Assembly: GCA_018222585.1 (NCBI GenBank)
Contig: JAAFAB010000009.1
Coordinates: 1 to 64,000 of the forward strand
Source of the DNA: Paracoccaceae bacterium
Lineage (GTDB): Bacteria > Pseudomonadota > Alphaproteobacteria > Rhodobacterales > Rhodobacteraceae
DNA: 64,000 bases
Direction: 5' to 3'
In this document: positions 1-9,337 of the stretch, piece after piece
How the letters are laid out: each line of letters starts with the position of its first letter
Position numbering within the stretch: position 1 is the first letter of the stretch
Notes under the pieces: model-generated
Seen by the model: only the letters and a program-made list of their open reading frames with translations
Told to the model about the DNA's origin: nothing
Databases searched by the model: none
Made by a program: the position numbers and the translations under genes

Positions 1-2
1 TA

Positions 3-278
3 TCACCTCGCAGCGTCAGAGCTCATCTACAACGTGGGCCGCAGACGCCGCTTACAAATAAATGGCGAAGTGCGGCACTTCATCTGCAGAATCTGAATGC
101 CTATGCACTGGCGCGCACTGGATGGTCGGCGGTTGAAAACTGGCCGTTTAGTCCCAGCATATTGGCGAATGGTGACGTATTGCTGGAGGCATTCGCCGTC
201 GCGATAGCATCCGGCCAGGCGAGGCGAAAGGCAGCAAGGTTCTACAGCGGTGACGCCACTTTGAGGCGCGGCGAGTAG
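3..278 (+). other. Open frame without a start, possible gene end
   Basis: A frame is open from the window edge to a TAG at 276-278, about 91 codons, with no obvious start inside the window. The translated text looks moderately protein-like (aromatic and Leu/Ala-rich towards the end) but I recognise no family. It could be the C-terminus of a gene beginning outside the window, or a random open frame in degraded DNA. The adjacent DNA holds no other convincing gene. Confidence 0.2.
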
Positions 279-1558
279 TCGAATTAGATCTACCCGGTCG
301 GCGCAACTTCGAAAGACCGCATTGTGTGATTCACGTTCCCGCGCAGAACCTCATTCGCTGCTTTTGCGAATGTATCCCTGTGCATGCCGCAATTGCACTG
401 TGAGCGCGATGAACGACAGGTTACTCCCGAAATATCTGAATTGGTTCACTACAGATCTGGCACTTGCAGCGAAAGTCCGGTCTCAGGGGCCGCAGAGCAG
501 CATGACCGAGACGAGATGAATGGCCGGTTGGGGCCGGAAGCGCTTAGAGGCGCGACTGGAGACGGCCCGCTTGGCGTGTCCGCACCCTGCGCTTAGCAGC
601 CGTCCAGGCGCCCCATTGCGAACTTCTGCAAAGCTTGTTTCGCCGCCGTTCGTCCGGAAACAGCGCAGTTCCTGTACCGGCCTTTGGAGCCTCCGCCGCT
701 CTTTCGTTCTGCTCGCGGGATTGGGGTTGGAGCAGGGCTTGGACTTGCGGACCGACGTGAGAATAGCGGCGGTACGCTTCGGTTCGTGTGAGAGCCGCTG
801 CCTCACGTTCCGGTAGACAGAGAACGCATTGAGTTGGAGGACTGGCCGCCGTGGCTAGTCTAAAGCGCGAGAACAGGCTGCTATAGGCTGACCAGTCGAT
901 GAGAAAGGACAGATCCAGGTAGCTGGCCGACCCCAACTCTCCTGGTTCCATAAAGCCAACAAGGGAGACGTTCGAGACTTTCGGCAATGCCTGCTGGCAG
1001 TACCAAATGCCTTTCCAAAATGGATGTAAGTCATTGATTCTGTGTTGCTGATTTGCTGTCCCTTTTCCGCGTAAGGGGCTGGCATCGCTTGTCTTGCGGC
1101 GACCTATCGGGTGCGCCATTTTCCCCATGGAAATCAAAATGTTCCAAATTCTCTCTTTTTGAGAGATGTTGCTTGCGCGGCGAGTCCACGTAAGCAAAAA
1201 ATGCTCATTTATCTTTCTATAACAATATCTTGGATTTGATTCTGCTTTGCCTCGACCTCAGGCGAACCCCTCGGCCGCCAGCGTGTTCGCGATGATGGGG
1301 TGCACGCCTCTCGCGCATCGAGCGATCTTCGACTGAAAGCTGGAGGAAGACGTCAGCCATAGGCCGGCTTTGTGAGGCTCAGCGCCCGTAACGAGGTCAG
1401 ATATGGGGAAAGCCTTCCCATTGGTCGGCACTGGCGTTACCGACATACCCCCATGAGCTGGGAGACCCCGCACACCCCCTGAGAGCGCGGGCGGGTATTC
1501 CGTGACGGGTTGAGGGCTGGAGGAGCGGCCTCCGGCACCCGTCGCGGAGATCATCCCG
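279..1558. other. Non-coding or degraded DNA
   Basis: No convincing gene is visible. The longest open frame (544-1197, minus) is low-complexity, Arg-rich and has no recognisable motif. The part around 1140-1260 is clearly richer in A and T than the rest of the window and holds a small inverted repeat (CTCTC-TTTTT-GAGAG near 1149-1164). Together with the broken ardC that follows, this looks like the remains of a mobile element rather than functional sequence. Confidence 0.5.
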
Positions 1559-1995
1559 ATGACCAGAGAGCATCGGGCGGCTCGTAAGAGCGGCCCGCGC
1601 ACGACCCATTATGACGACATCACCGACAAGAACATCGCAGAGCTGGAGGAGGGCCGGCTGCCCTGGGTCCGGCCCTGGGGGAAGGCTGCGGCGCAGGCGC
1701 CGCTCGCCATGCCGCGCAATGCCAGCACGGGGCGGCAGAATTCCGGGATCAATGTTTCGATCCTCTGGGGCGCCGTCATCCAGCAGGCTATCCAACCCAG
1801 CAGTGGCTGACCTTCCGCCAGGCGCTGTCGCTCGGCGGTAACGTCCGCAAGGGCGAGCGGGGCAACACCGTCGTCCATGCCGACCGTTTCACGCTTGAAG
1901 ACGAGAAGCAGCGCGCCCGGGAGACCGGGCGAGACGCCAACAGAATCCCGTCCCTGAAGCGCTTTGCCGTGTGCAACGCGGCGCATTGCGAGGGG
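1559..1995 (+). pseudogene. ardC: Broken ArdC-type antirestriction protein gene
   Basis: The reading starts like the N-terminal domain of ArdC (single-stranded-DNA-binding antirestriction proteins of plasmids and integrative elements). It shows a YDDITDKNIAELEEGRLPW stretch, then a PLAMPRNA..GR..SGINV..LWGA stretch. At about 1784-1788 one base is missing: a GGC-TAT pair reads as GC-TAT and the frame ends at the TGA at 1808-1810. In the next frame the homology continues (WLTFRQALSLGGNVRKGERG, then ADRFT, then LKRFAVCNAAHCEG) until about 1995, where it stops abruptly. ArdC proteins are usually about 300 residues, so roughly half is missing, including the metalloprotease-like domain. The gene is dead both by frameshift and by truncation. 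Confidence 0.85.
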
Positions 1996-2084
1996 CGGAG
2001 GCGGGAATTCCAGCGTCGCCCTTTGCCCTTGCAAGGCAAATGGCATGTGTCTGAGACAGAAAGACAAATGGCGGGCCGGGCCGA

Positions 2085-2939
2085 TCAGCCGCGCGTCAGC
2101 CCCTGGGCGATGGCCTCGGCCTCGGCCAATGCCTCGAGGTCGATCCCGTGGAAGAGGCCCTGCGCCTCGATCACCTCCAGAACGCGGCGGGTGTCGACAT
2201 TGCCGGGCGCCCCCGGTGCGTAGGGGCAACCGCCAAGACCCGCGACCGAGGCGTCGAAGGTTCTGAGCCCGCGCTCCAGCGACAGCGCCACCAGTTCGGC
2301 GGCGCGACCGGATGTGTCGTGGAAATGCCCGGCAAGCTGGCCTGGCGCGACCTCCTCCAGCACGACGTTGAGCAGCGTGTCCAGCGTTTCGGGCGTGCCC
2401 GCGCCGATGGTGTCGCCGAGCGAGACCTCGTAGCACCCCGCCTCGATCAGCCGGCGCGTCCAGTACGCCGCCCGTGCGGGATCGGTCGGCCCGTCGAACG
2501 GACAGGCGATCACCATCGACAGGTAGCCCCGCACCGGCAGGCCGGCATGTCCCGCGGCCTCGATCACCGGGGCAAAACGGGCAAAACTTTCCTCGATCGA
2601 GCAGTTGAGATTGGCACGGCTGAAGCCCTCGGAGGCAGAGGCAAAGACCGCCACCTCGTCACAGCCTGCGGCGCGCGCGCGCTCCAGCCCGGTCAGGTTG
2701 GGCGTCAGCGCGGCGTAGCGCACACCCGGGCTGCGCGTGATCCCGGCCATGACCTCGGCCGCGTCGGCCATCTGCGGGACCCAGCGCGGGCTGACGAAGC
2801 TGGTGGCCTCGATCCGGCGGATCCCGCTGCGCGAGAGCGCGTCGATGAGGGCGATTTTGCCTTCGGTGGGCACCATGCCGCCGCGGCTTTGCAGGCCGTC
2901 GCGAGGCCCCACCTCGAAGAGCGTCACATCGGGTGTCAT
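2085..2939 (-). CDS. mvaB: Hydroxymethylglutaryl-CoA lyase
   Basis: This enzyme cleaves HMG-CoA to acetyl-CoA and acetoacetate in the cytoplasm. At 284 residues it has the usual length. Seen in the sequence: the N-terminal EVGPRDGLQ motif with catalytic Arg and Asp, the metal-binding GHFHDT motif, and the C-terminal GLGGCPYAPGAPGN signature containing the active-site Cys. I chose the ATG at 2939 because GAGGTGAG lies a few bases before it; an in-frame ATG at 2954 has no such site and would overlap the previous gene. It is the last gene of the leftward mevalonate operon, with only a few bases after dctM, so it should act on the HMG-CoA made by the reductase at 5950-7278. Nothing is missing. 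Confidence 0.93.
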   Translation of the reverse strand: MTPDVTLFEVGPRDGLQSRGGMVPTEGKIALIDALSRSGIRRIEATSFVSPRWVPQMADAAEVMAGITRSPGVRYAALTPNLTGLERARAAGCDEVAVFASASEGFSRANLNCSIEESFARFAPVIEAAGHAGLPVRGYLSMVIACPFDGPTDPARAAYWTRRLIEAGCYEVSLGDTIGAGTPETLDTLLNVVLEEVAPGQLAGHFHDTSGRAAELVALSLERGLRTFDASVAGLGGCPYAPGAPGNVDTRRVLEVIEAQGLFHGIDLEALAEAEAIAQGLTRG

Positions 2940-2943
2940 CGTC

Positions 2944-4266
2944 TCACCTCGCATTGGCCGACAGCGCCGCAGGCAGCCATGTGACGAGATCCGGGAAGAG
3001 CGCGAAGAGGATCAGCACGACCACCTGGATCAGGAAGAAGGGCACCACGCCGCGATAGACCTGTCCGATTCCGATCCCCTTGGGCAGCACGCCCTTGAGG
3101 TAGAACAGCGTGTAGCCGAAGGGCGGGGTGATATAGGCCATCTGCGCGGTGATCATGAAGAGCACGCCGAACCAAAGCGGATCGAAGTCGAGGGCGGTGA
3201 TGATCGGCAGGAACACCGGCACGCAGAGCAGGATGATGCCGATCTCGTCGAGGAAGAGCCCGAGGAAGATCAGGATCAGCATCATCGCCATCAGCACCAG
3301 CCAGCGCGACGCCTCCAGCGTCTCGACAAAGGTCAGCAGCGAATCCGCCCCGCCGGTCGCGACGAAGGTCGAGATGAAGGCCCGCGCGCCGATGGTGATC
3401 CACAGGATCATGGCGGTCACGCGCAGCGTGTCGGTGGCGCTTTCGGACAGCATCGAGAGCGAGAAGCGGCGCGTGACCAGTGACGAGGCGGCCGCGCCGA
3501 GCACGCCGACCGCGGCGGCCTCGGTGGGGGTCGCGATCCCGGCGTAGATCGAGCCGAGCACCCCGACCACGACGAAGGCGGGCAGGATCAGGCTCTTGAG
3601 TTTCGACAGCTTTTCCCGCAGCGGCACGTCCTGGATGTCGTCCGGGGTGGGGGCGAGGTCGGGATTGATCCAGGTCCGCACGAGGATATAGGCGATGTAG
3701 CTTCCCGCCAGGATGAGGCCGGGCACGATGCCCGCCGCGAACATCTGGCCGATCGAGATCTGCGCGGTGATGGCGTAGACGATGGTGACGACCGAGGGAG
3801 GGATCAGGATGCCAAGCGTGCCGCCGGCGCAGATCGCGCCGAGGGCCAGCGGCGGGTAGTAGCCACGCTTGAGCATGGAGGGCAGGGCGAGAATGCCCAT
3901 GGCCGCCACCGCCGCGCCGACCACGCCGGTCATGGCGGCGAGGATGGTGCAGATCGCGATGGTGCCCACAGCAAGCCCGCCGTTGACCCGGGCGAACCAG
4001 GTTTCCATCGCGTCATAGAGCGCGTCGATGATAGCCGATTTCTGCAGGATCGAGGCCATGAGCACGTAGAGCGGGATCGCCATGAGGCTTTCCGATGTCA
4101 TGGTCTCGAAGGTGTTGAGCACCGCCACGATGAGCGCCGCCGGCCCCCAGAGCAGGATGGTCGAGATGAAGGCGATAGCCCCCAGGACGAAGGCAAGGCC
4201 CGCGCCGCTCAGCATGAAGATGATGAGCGAGACGAACATGAAGGCGAGGATGAGTGAGCTTTCCAT
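2944..4266 (-). CDS. dctM: TRAP transporter large permease (DctM)
   Basis: Large membrane subunit of a tripartite ATP-independent periplasmic transporter, which moves organic acids inwards using the sodium or proton gradient. The 440-residue protein is almost entirely hydrophobic, with about 12 predicted spans and the DctM/SiaM features GILIPPSVV (about residue 145) and TEAAAVGV (about 250). The start at 4266 follows the dctQ stop by one base. An upstream in-frame ATG at 4377 would only add a Pro/Arg-rich shadow of dctQ. The neighbours are the mevalonate enzymes, so the transporter most likely imports mevalonate or a close relative. Confidence 0.93.
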   Translation of the reverse strand: MESSLILAFMFVSLIIFMLSGAGLAFVLGAIAFISTILLWGPAALIVAVLNTFETMTSESLMAIPLYVLMASILQKSAIIDALYDAMETWFARVNGGLAVGTIAICTILAAMTGVVGAAVAAMGILALPSMLKRGYYPPLALGAICAGGTLGILIPPSVVTIVYAITAQISIGQMFAAGIVPGLILAGSYIAYILVRTWINPDLAPTPDDIQDVPLREKLSKLKSLILPAFVVVGVLGSIYAGIATPTEAAAVGVLGAAASSLVTRRFSLSMLSESATDTLRVTAMILWITIGARAFISTFVATGGADSLLTFVETLEASRWLVLMAMMLILIFLGLFLDEIGIILLCVPVFLPIITALDFDPLWFGVLFMITAQMAYITPPFGYTLFYLKGVLPKGIGIGQVYRGVVPFFLIQVVVLILFALFPDLVTWLPAALSANAR

Positions 4267-4267
4267 G

Positions 4268-4831
4268 TCAGTGCGCCTGGATGCCTGTTTTCGGGCCGGC
4301 ATCCGCGCCGGTTTCGACGCTGGCCTCGGAACCGGCCTCAGGACCGGGATGGCTGCCGTGCAGCGTCGCGATGGCATCGGCCAGCGCCTGCAGTGCCAGC
4401 AGCAGCGCGGCCAGCGGCAGGAACAGCTTGACGGGCCAGATCGGCGGGTTCCAGGCGGAGTAGCTGGTTTCGCCGTAGCTGTAGCTCTGCCAGACCAGCG
4501 GTGCGGCGAACCACAGCAGGATCAGCCCGAAGGCGGCTGCCAGGAAGAGGCCGACGAGGGTCAGTGCCGTGGCGAGCCTCCCGGTCGCCTTGGCCGACAC
4601 GATGTCGACCGCGACGTGACCGCCGAGGTGCAGCAGGTAGGGGCCCCCCAGCAAGAAGAACGGGCCGAACACCAGCGTCGCCAGCTCGGGGGCCCAGGAT
4701 GTGGGCGAGGCAAGCAGGTAGCGCGAAAGCACTTCCCACAGCATGAGAAGGACAATGGCATAGACGAGCCATTTCGAGGCAGCGAACATACCGCGGTTCA
4801 GCGCGGTGATGCCACGGGCGAGGTGCAGCAT
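4268..4831 (-). CDS. dctQ: TRAP transporter small permease (DctQ)
   Basis: Small membrane subunit that joins DctM in the TRAP transporter. The 187-residue protein has four hydrophobic spans (about residues 17-36, 50-67, 88-110 and 130-150) and the typical RYLLASPTSWAPELA segment. It ends in a hydrophilic Gly/Glu-rich tail of about 30 residues that is longer than usual. It lies between dctP and dctM in the same leftward operon. Confidence 0.9.
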   Translation of the reverse strand: MLHLARGITALNRGMFAASKWLVYAIVLLMLWEVLSRYLLASPTSWAPELATLVFGPFFLLGGPYLLHLGGHVAVDIVSAKATGRLATALTLVGLFLAAAFGLILLWFAAPLVWQSYSYGETSYSAWNPPIWPVKLFLPLAALLLALQALADAIATLHGSHPGPEAGSEASVETGADAGPKTGIQAH

Positions 4832-4892
4832 GGCGGACTCCGGGAATGGGGAAGGGCCGGTCCTTAGTGTCGGACCGGCCCCTTGGGGACTG

Positions 4893-5927
4893 TCAGAGCA
4901 GGCGCAGCTCTTGCATCAGAGCAACCTGCGAGTCCATCATGCGCCGGGACAGATCGTCGCTCGCCGCCTTGGTCCAGCTTTCCACCGCCTTGGCGCGGTT
5001 GTCCGCGATGTCCTGCGGATCAAGGTCGACGATCTCGACGCCGGCTTCCTGGAACTTGGTAATGTACTCACCGTTGGCGACGAGGATGTTCTGCCGCAGC
5101 GTGCCCGAGATTTCGCGGGCCGCAACTTCGAGGGCAGCGCGCTGCTGGTCGTCGAGCGCCTCGTAGGCACGGGTGTTGGCGACATAGGAGGTCGCGGTCG
5201 AGGGCTGGTGGAAGCCCGGCAGGATCAGGAACTTGGCGACCTCGTACAGACCCTCCTCGTAGTTGGCCTTGATGTCGCCACGGTCGGCGATGTCCACGAG
5301 CCCCTTGTCGAGCGCCGAATACACCTCTGATGTCGGCAGCGGCGAGACCGAGACGCCGAAATCGCCCATCACCGCCGAAGCGAGGCCCACGAAGCGGCCT
5401 TTCAGGCCGTTCAGGTCGGCGATGCTGGTGATCGGAACCCGCGAATGGATCGGCTCTTCGCCGTAGACCGTGGGCGCAACGTAGGTCAGCCCCGCCGGGG
5501 CATAGCTCTCGCGCGCCAGTTCCAGGCCGTCACGCTCGTAGAACCAGGCTTCGTACTGGTCCGCCTCGGGGAACCCGAAGGGCACGGTGGACGAGAAGCC
5601 ATGCGCCGGGATCTTGCCGGCGGTGTAGCCGTCGAAGGTCTTCATCAACTCGAAGGCACCGCCGCGCACGGCGTCGAATGCCTGCGCCGCGGGCACGATC
5701 TGGCCGCCGGCGAAGGGCGTGATCTCGAGTGAGCCGCCAGTCAGTTCGGCGACGCGCGCGCAGAAACGCTCCTCGAATTCCATGGGCGTGGTGCCGCCGC
5801 CCCAGAGTGCCTGCATACGCCAGGTGGTCTTGCCCTGCGCGCGGACCGAAGTGGCTGCGACGATGGCGGGGGCCGCAAGCGCGGCTGCCCCGAGGCGCAG
5901 CATGGTGCGCCGGTTCGATGTGGTCAT
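4893..5927 (-). CDS. dctP: TRAP transporter solute-binding protein (DctP), likely for mevalonate
   Basis: Periplasmic binding protein of the TRAP transporter, 344 residues, the usual size. The N-terminus carries a twin-arginine signal (SNRRTMLRLG followed by a hydrophobic run and VRA-Q near residue 30), so it is probably exported folded. The body has the DctP features MQALWGGG, F..GQIVPAAQ, and the conserved GLKGRFVG segment with the Arg that normally holds a carboxylate. TGGGAGGAAGACC precedes the ATG at 5927. TRAP binding proteins for mevalonate have been reported from Rhodobacteraceae as I recall. Here the specificity is inferred only from the HMG-CoA reductase and lyase on either side. 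Confidence 0.9.
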   Translation of the reverse strand: MTTSNRRTMLRLGAAALAAPAIVAATSVRAQGKTTWRMQALWGGGTTPMEFEERFCARVAELTGGSLEITPFAGGQIVPAAQAFDAVRGGAFELMKTFDGYTAGKIPAHGFSSTVPFGFPEADQYEAWFYERDGLELARESYAPAGLTYVAPTVYGEEPIHSRVPITSIADLNGLKGRFVGLASAVMGDFGVSVSPLPTSEVYSALDKGLVDIADRGDIKANYEEGLYEVAKFLILPGFHQPSTATSYVANTRAYEALDDQQRAALEVAAREISGTLRQNILVANGEYITKFQEAGVEIVDLDPQDIADNRAKAVESWTKAASDDLSRRMMDSQVALMQELRLL

Positions 5928-5949
5928 GGTCTTCCTCCCATTTGGATAT

Positions 5950-7278
5950 TCAGGTGCCCTCCAGCACCCGTTTTGCACAGGCGACGCTGACGTCCCCCGC
6001 TGCGACGATGGCCTTGGCCACCCGGTCGATGTCGGCGCCGGCAGCGCCGGCGGTTATCGCGATGTTGCGCGCGTGCAGCGTCATGTGCCCGCGCTGGATG
6101 CCCTCGGTGGCGAGCGCCCGCAGCGCGGCCATGTTTTGCGCCAGACCCACCGCGGCCGTGATCTCGGCCAGTTCCCGGGCAGAGTCCACCCGCATCAGCT
6201 TCAGCGCCGCCTGGGCCGCCGGATGGGTGCGCGTCGCACCGCCCACGATCCCCAGCGCCATGGGCATCTCGAGTGTGCCGACCAGCGCGCCGGACGCGTC
6301 GATCTCCCAGTGGGTGAGCGAGGTATAGCGCCCGGAGCGCGCGGCGTAGGCATGGGCCCCGGCCTCGATGGCGCGCCAGTCGTTGCCGGTCGCCACGACC
6401 ACAGGGTCGATGCCGTTCATGATGCCCTTGTTGTGGGTGGCCGCCCGGTAGGGGTCGACGATGGCCAGGGCGCAGGCTTCGACGATACCGCGCGCCACCT
6501 CGGCGCCGTCGAGTGTCCTGGTGGTCAGCGCCTCGGCGGGTACACGGACGCTGGCGGTGACAAGCCGGCGGTCGGCGAGGTTGGACAGGATGCGCAAACG
6601 CACCTTGCCGCCGGTGATCGCCTCTATCCGGGGGGCCAGAAGTTCGGCCATGGTGTTGACCGTGTTGGCGCCCATTGCGTCGCGCACGTCGACCAGCAGG
6701 TGCATCACCAGCATCGCGCCGATGGGCGTGTCGTCGAACACATGCACCTCGAGGTCCTTGCAGCCGCCGCCAAGATTCACAAGCACGGTGTCGCGAGAAT
6801 TGGCCAGGGCGATCAGCTCGTCGCGGTGCGCCAGGATGCGGGCCCGTGCGCCACGCGGGTCGCCGAGCCCCAGAACCTGGACCTGCGCCCGCATGATCGG
6901 GGTGGTGCAATTGGCGGTGAAGCCGCCGCCGCTGCGGGCAATCTTCGCCATGTAGGAGGCCGCGGCCACCACGGATGGCTCTTCGACGGCCATCGGCACC
7001 AGATGCTCGCGCCCGTTGACCACGAAGTTGGTGGCAACGCCCAGCGGCAGCTCGAATGTGCCGATAACGTTCTCAATCATGCCGTTGGCGGTGCCGTGCG
7101 GCAGGGCATTGCCTGCCAGTCGCTCCGCGTCGGCGGCGTCAAGCCCGGTCGCCGCGGCGACGGCGGCACGACGCTCGTGCGGTTCCATGTCGCGCATGCC
7201 TTCCACGCGCGAGCCACTCTGCTGAGCGGCCCCGGACTGCGCGGCCCCGGCCTGCGCGGTGTGTGCTGTCCCGGTCAT
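5950..7278 (-). CDS. mvaA: Class II (degradative) HMG-CoA reductase
   Basis: Oxidises mevalonate with CoA and NAD to HMG-CoA, or the reverse. The 442-residue soluble protein has no membrane anchor and the class II pattern: [10 protein letters not shown] (residues 69-78), catalytic Glu in VEEPSV (about 99), the dinucleotide motif [11 protein letters not shown] (200-210), catalytic Lys in THNKGIMNG (284), Asp in GNDWRA (300) and His in GHMTLHARN (398). All four catalytic residues of the Pseudomonas mevalonii enzyme are in place. It is the first gene of the leftward operon with the TRAP importer and HMG-CoA lyase, and no other mevalonate-pathway biosynthetic gene is nearby, which points to catabolism. 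GGGGAGGACCAG precedes the ATG at 7278. Confidence 0.94.
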   Translation of the reverse strand: MTGTAHTAQAGAAQSGAAQQSGSRVEGMRDMEPHERRAAVAAATGLDAADAERLAGNALPHGTANGMIENVIGTFELPLGVATNFVVNGREHLVPMAVEEPSVVAAASYMAKIARSGGGFTANCTTPIMRAQVQVLGLGDPRGARARILAHRDELIALANSRDTVLVNLGGGCKDLEVHVFDDTPIGAMLVMHLLVDVRDAMGANTVNTMAELLAPRIEAITGGKVRLRILSNLADRRLVTASVRVPAEALTTRTLDGAEVARGIVEACALAIVDPYRAATHNKGIMNGIDPVVVATGNDWRAIEAGAHAYAARSGRYTSLTHWEIDASGALVGTLEMPMALGIVGGATRTHPAAQAALKLMRVDSARELAEITAAVGLAQNMAALRALATEGIQRGHMTLHARNIAITAGAAGADIDRVAKAIVAAGDVSVACAKRVLEGT

Positions 7279-7331
7279 CTGGTCCTCCCCATTTCGGGGG
7301 GATACTGATCGGTTTGCACTGGCTTGTATTG

Positions 7332-7383
7332 GTACAGTTCGAGAAATTGAGCCTGTACTGTACACCTCCGTTTTAGGGTACAG
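7332..7383. promoter_or_regulatory. GTACAG repeat array, probable MocR operator
   Basis: The 112-bp gap between mvaA and the divergent regulator carries GTACAG at 7332-7337 and 7378-7383, and two overlapping copies of its complement CTGTAC at 7353-7358 and 7358-7363. Four copies in about 50 bp is far above chance. MocR-family regulators typically bind short direct or inverted repeats in the shared promoter region, so this is the likely operator for both mvaA and the regulator. The rightmost copy ends only 7 bases before the regulator ATG, suggesting autorepression. Confidence 0.6.
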
Positions 7384-7390
7384 ACCTGCT

Positions 7391-8731
7391 ATGGCACAGA
7401 CCAAGACAGACCGCATCTTCGAGGCCCTTGAAAACCGCATCGTGCAGGGCGAACTGCCGCACGGCGCGCGGCTCTCTTCGCTCCGCCAGGCCTGCCAGCA
7501 GTATGGCGTGTCCAAGAACATCATGGTCACGGTCTATGACCGGCTGGTGGCACGGGGGCTCGTCACCTCGCGGCAGGGGGCGGGGTTCTTCGTGGCGCAA
7601 ACGCCCCCGATGGCGGTGGAGCCGGAAAACCTGCAGGAGGCCATCGACACCGTCTCGCTGCTGCGCGCCCAGCTCGACCGGCCGCACACCGTGCTCGCGG
7701 GCGATGGCCGCCCGCCCGAAAACTGGTTGCTGAACGCGGTGCCCGGGCTGACACTCTCGGCGGCCGAGGGTGGATATGGCACGCCGCACGGCCTGCTGGC
7801 GTTGCGCGAATACATCGCCGCCGCGCAACTTGCGCAGGGCATCGAGGTGTCGCCCTCGCAGATCGTCACCACCTTCGGCGCGAACCATGCCCTCGACCTG
7901 CTGATCCGCCGCTTCGTGCGCACGGGCGATCCGGTGCTGGTGGATGATCCGGGATACTACCCGCTTTTCGCGAAGCTGCGTCTTGCGGGGGCCAGGGTGA
8001 TCGGGGTGCCGCGCGGGGCCTGCGGCCCCGATCCCGATGCCCTGCGCAGCCTCTCCATCGAACACGGCGCGAGGATGTTCTTCACCCAGTCGCTGGGGCA
8101 GAATCCCACGGGCCGGTCCATCGACCTGCCCACGGCCCATGCCATTCTGCAGGTGGCCGACCGGCAGGAGATGCTGGTGGTGGACGACGATCCGTTCCTC
8201 GACCTGCCGGGGGTCGTTGGCACGCGCCTTGCCCATCTCGATCTCTTCAAGCGGGTGATCCAGATCGGCAGCTTTTCCAAAACGCTCTCACCGTCGCTGC
8301 GGTCGGGCTACATCATCACCCGCCCCAAGATCGCCTCGAGCCTGGCCGAACTCAAGATGATCCTCGCGGTCAGCAGCTCGAGCTATACGGAGCGCATCAT
8401 CGCCGACCTGATCCGCACCCGCCGCTACGAGAAGGTGAGGGTCGGGATCGCCCGACGGCTCGCGGTGGCCTGCGCCGAAGGCGTGCAGCGGCTGTCGTCG
8501 CTGGGGCTGTCGCTTTCTGCCGAGCCGCAGGGCGGGCTCTACGGCTGGCTGCAATTGCCGGAGGGGCTGGACGACCTGGAGGTGGCGCGGCTGGCGTCGG
8601 CACAGGGCATCTTTCTCGCGTCTGGCTCGCTCTTTCGGGTCGGCACCGAAACGCATCCGCCGGGGGTGCGCATCAACTGGAGCCGGGTGAACGACAGCCG
8701 GTTCTACTCATTCATGCGCCGGGTACTGTGA
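7391..8731 (+). CDS. MocR-type transcriptional regulator (GntR helix-turn-helix fused to aminotransferase-like domain)
   Basis: A 446-residue regulator. Residues 1-75 are a GntR-type winged helix-turn-helix ([20 protein letters not shown], then [17 protein letters not shown]). Residues from about 110 are a fold-type I aminotransferase domain with a [15 protein letters not shown] motif carrying the PLP-binding Lys, and the conserved DDP/DD and NPTG-like (QNPTGRS) segments. Such proteins usually sense a metabolite through PLP. It is divergent from the mevalonate operon and shares its promoter region with it, so it probably controls mvaA-dctPQM-mvaB. The start ATG at 7391 was chosen because the helix-turn-helix begins directly after it; an earlier ATG at 7259 would overlap the mvaA start. 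Confidence 0.9.
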   Translation: MAQTKTDRIFEALENRIVQGELPHGARLSSLRQACQQYGVSKNIMVTVYDRLVARGLVTSRQGAGFFVAQTPPMAVEPENLQEAIDTVSLLRAQLDRPHTVLAGDGRPPENWLLNAVPGLTLSAAEGGYGTPHGLLALREYIAAAQLAQGIEVSPSQIVTTFGANHALDLLIRRFVRTGDPVLVDDPGYYPLFAKLRLAGARVIGVPRGACGPDPDALRSLSIEHGARMFFTQSLGQNPTGRSIDLPTAHAILQVADRQEMLVVDDDPFLDLPGVVGTRLAHLDLFKRVIQIGSFSKTLSPSLRSGYIITRPKIASSLAELKMILAVSSSSYTERIIADLIRTRRYEKVRVGIARRLAVACAEGVQRLSSLGLSLSAEPQGGLYGWLQLPEGLDDLEVARLASAQGIFLASGSLFRVGTETHPPGVRINWSRVNDSRFYSFMRRVL

Positions 8732-8807
8732 GAGGAATTTCCATGGCAGGGGCTGGCGGTTGCCCGGCTGCTCGGAGGGCGTACCGGCAAAATGGAGGCA
8801 AGACGCG

Positions 8808-9281
8808 TCAGAGCCTCCCTTCGGCGACAAGGGCGTGCGTGCGGTTCAGCGTCGACAGCAACGCGGCCTTGTAGCCCTGTTCGCTGTCGAACTGGGCCTG
8901 TTCGGCCTGCTCAGCGGGGCCGCCGGGTGCGGCGTCGCGCAGGCCGAGGTAGCAGTAGAACCGCAGCTGCAGCGCGCCGCTTTCATCTTCGATGATCTCG
9001 TTGACGATGGCGCCTTCGCGCGGGCCTGTGGCCTGGAAGAAGGTGACCTTGCGCTGCGGCTCCAGCACGATGATCTCGCGCAGGTCCTTGCCGCCGATGG
9101 TGGCGTCGCGGACGAAGTGGGTCGGGCTTTCCTCGGTGACCTCGCAACGGGTGCACAGGCCGGCGGGCAGGAACTCGCGCGCATCGCGCGCCTTCAGGTC
9201 GAGCCCGGCCCAGACCTGCTCACGGGTCAGGGGGACTGCGTCTTGCGGGTTCACGGGCACGCTGGCTGTCGAATAGATCAT
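8808..9281 (-). CDS. SRPBCC family protein, AtaL-like (DUF1857)
   Basis: A 157-residue protein resembling the AtaL-like/DUF1857 branch of the SRPBCC (START-like) fold. It begins with PVNPQDAVPLTREQVWAGL, followed by the CTRCEVTEES and EPQRKVTFFQATG stretches and a C-terminal helix. These proteins have a hydrophobic cavity; most are uncharacterised. AAAGGACG lies before the ATG at 9281. It follows the NmrA-like reductase gene by 56 bp on the same strand, so the two are probably co-transcribed. Substrate unknown. Confidence 0.8.
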   Translation of the reverse strand: MIYSTASVPVNPQDAVPLTREQVWAGLDLKARDAREFLPAGLCTRCEVTEESPTHFVRDATIGGKDLREIIVLEPQRKVTFFQATGPREGAIVNEIIEDESGALQLRFYCYLGLRDAAPGGPAEQAEQAQFDSEQGYKAALLSTLNRTHALVAEGRL

Positions 9282-9337
9282 GGTGGTCGTCCTTTGATGT
9301 GAGGGGGGCTGTGCCCCCCGGGAGAGATCGGAGAGGG

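Noticed and set aside
544-1197. 217-codon open frame on the minus strand
   Set aside because: Arg/Ala-rich, no motif, overlapping several other frames in a region that looks degraded; no ribosome-binding site seen.
1258-1602. 114-codon open frame on the minus strand opposite the ardC start
   Set aside because: It overlaps the ardC remnant on the other strand and shows no family features.
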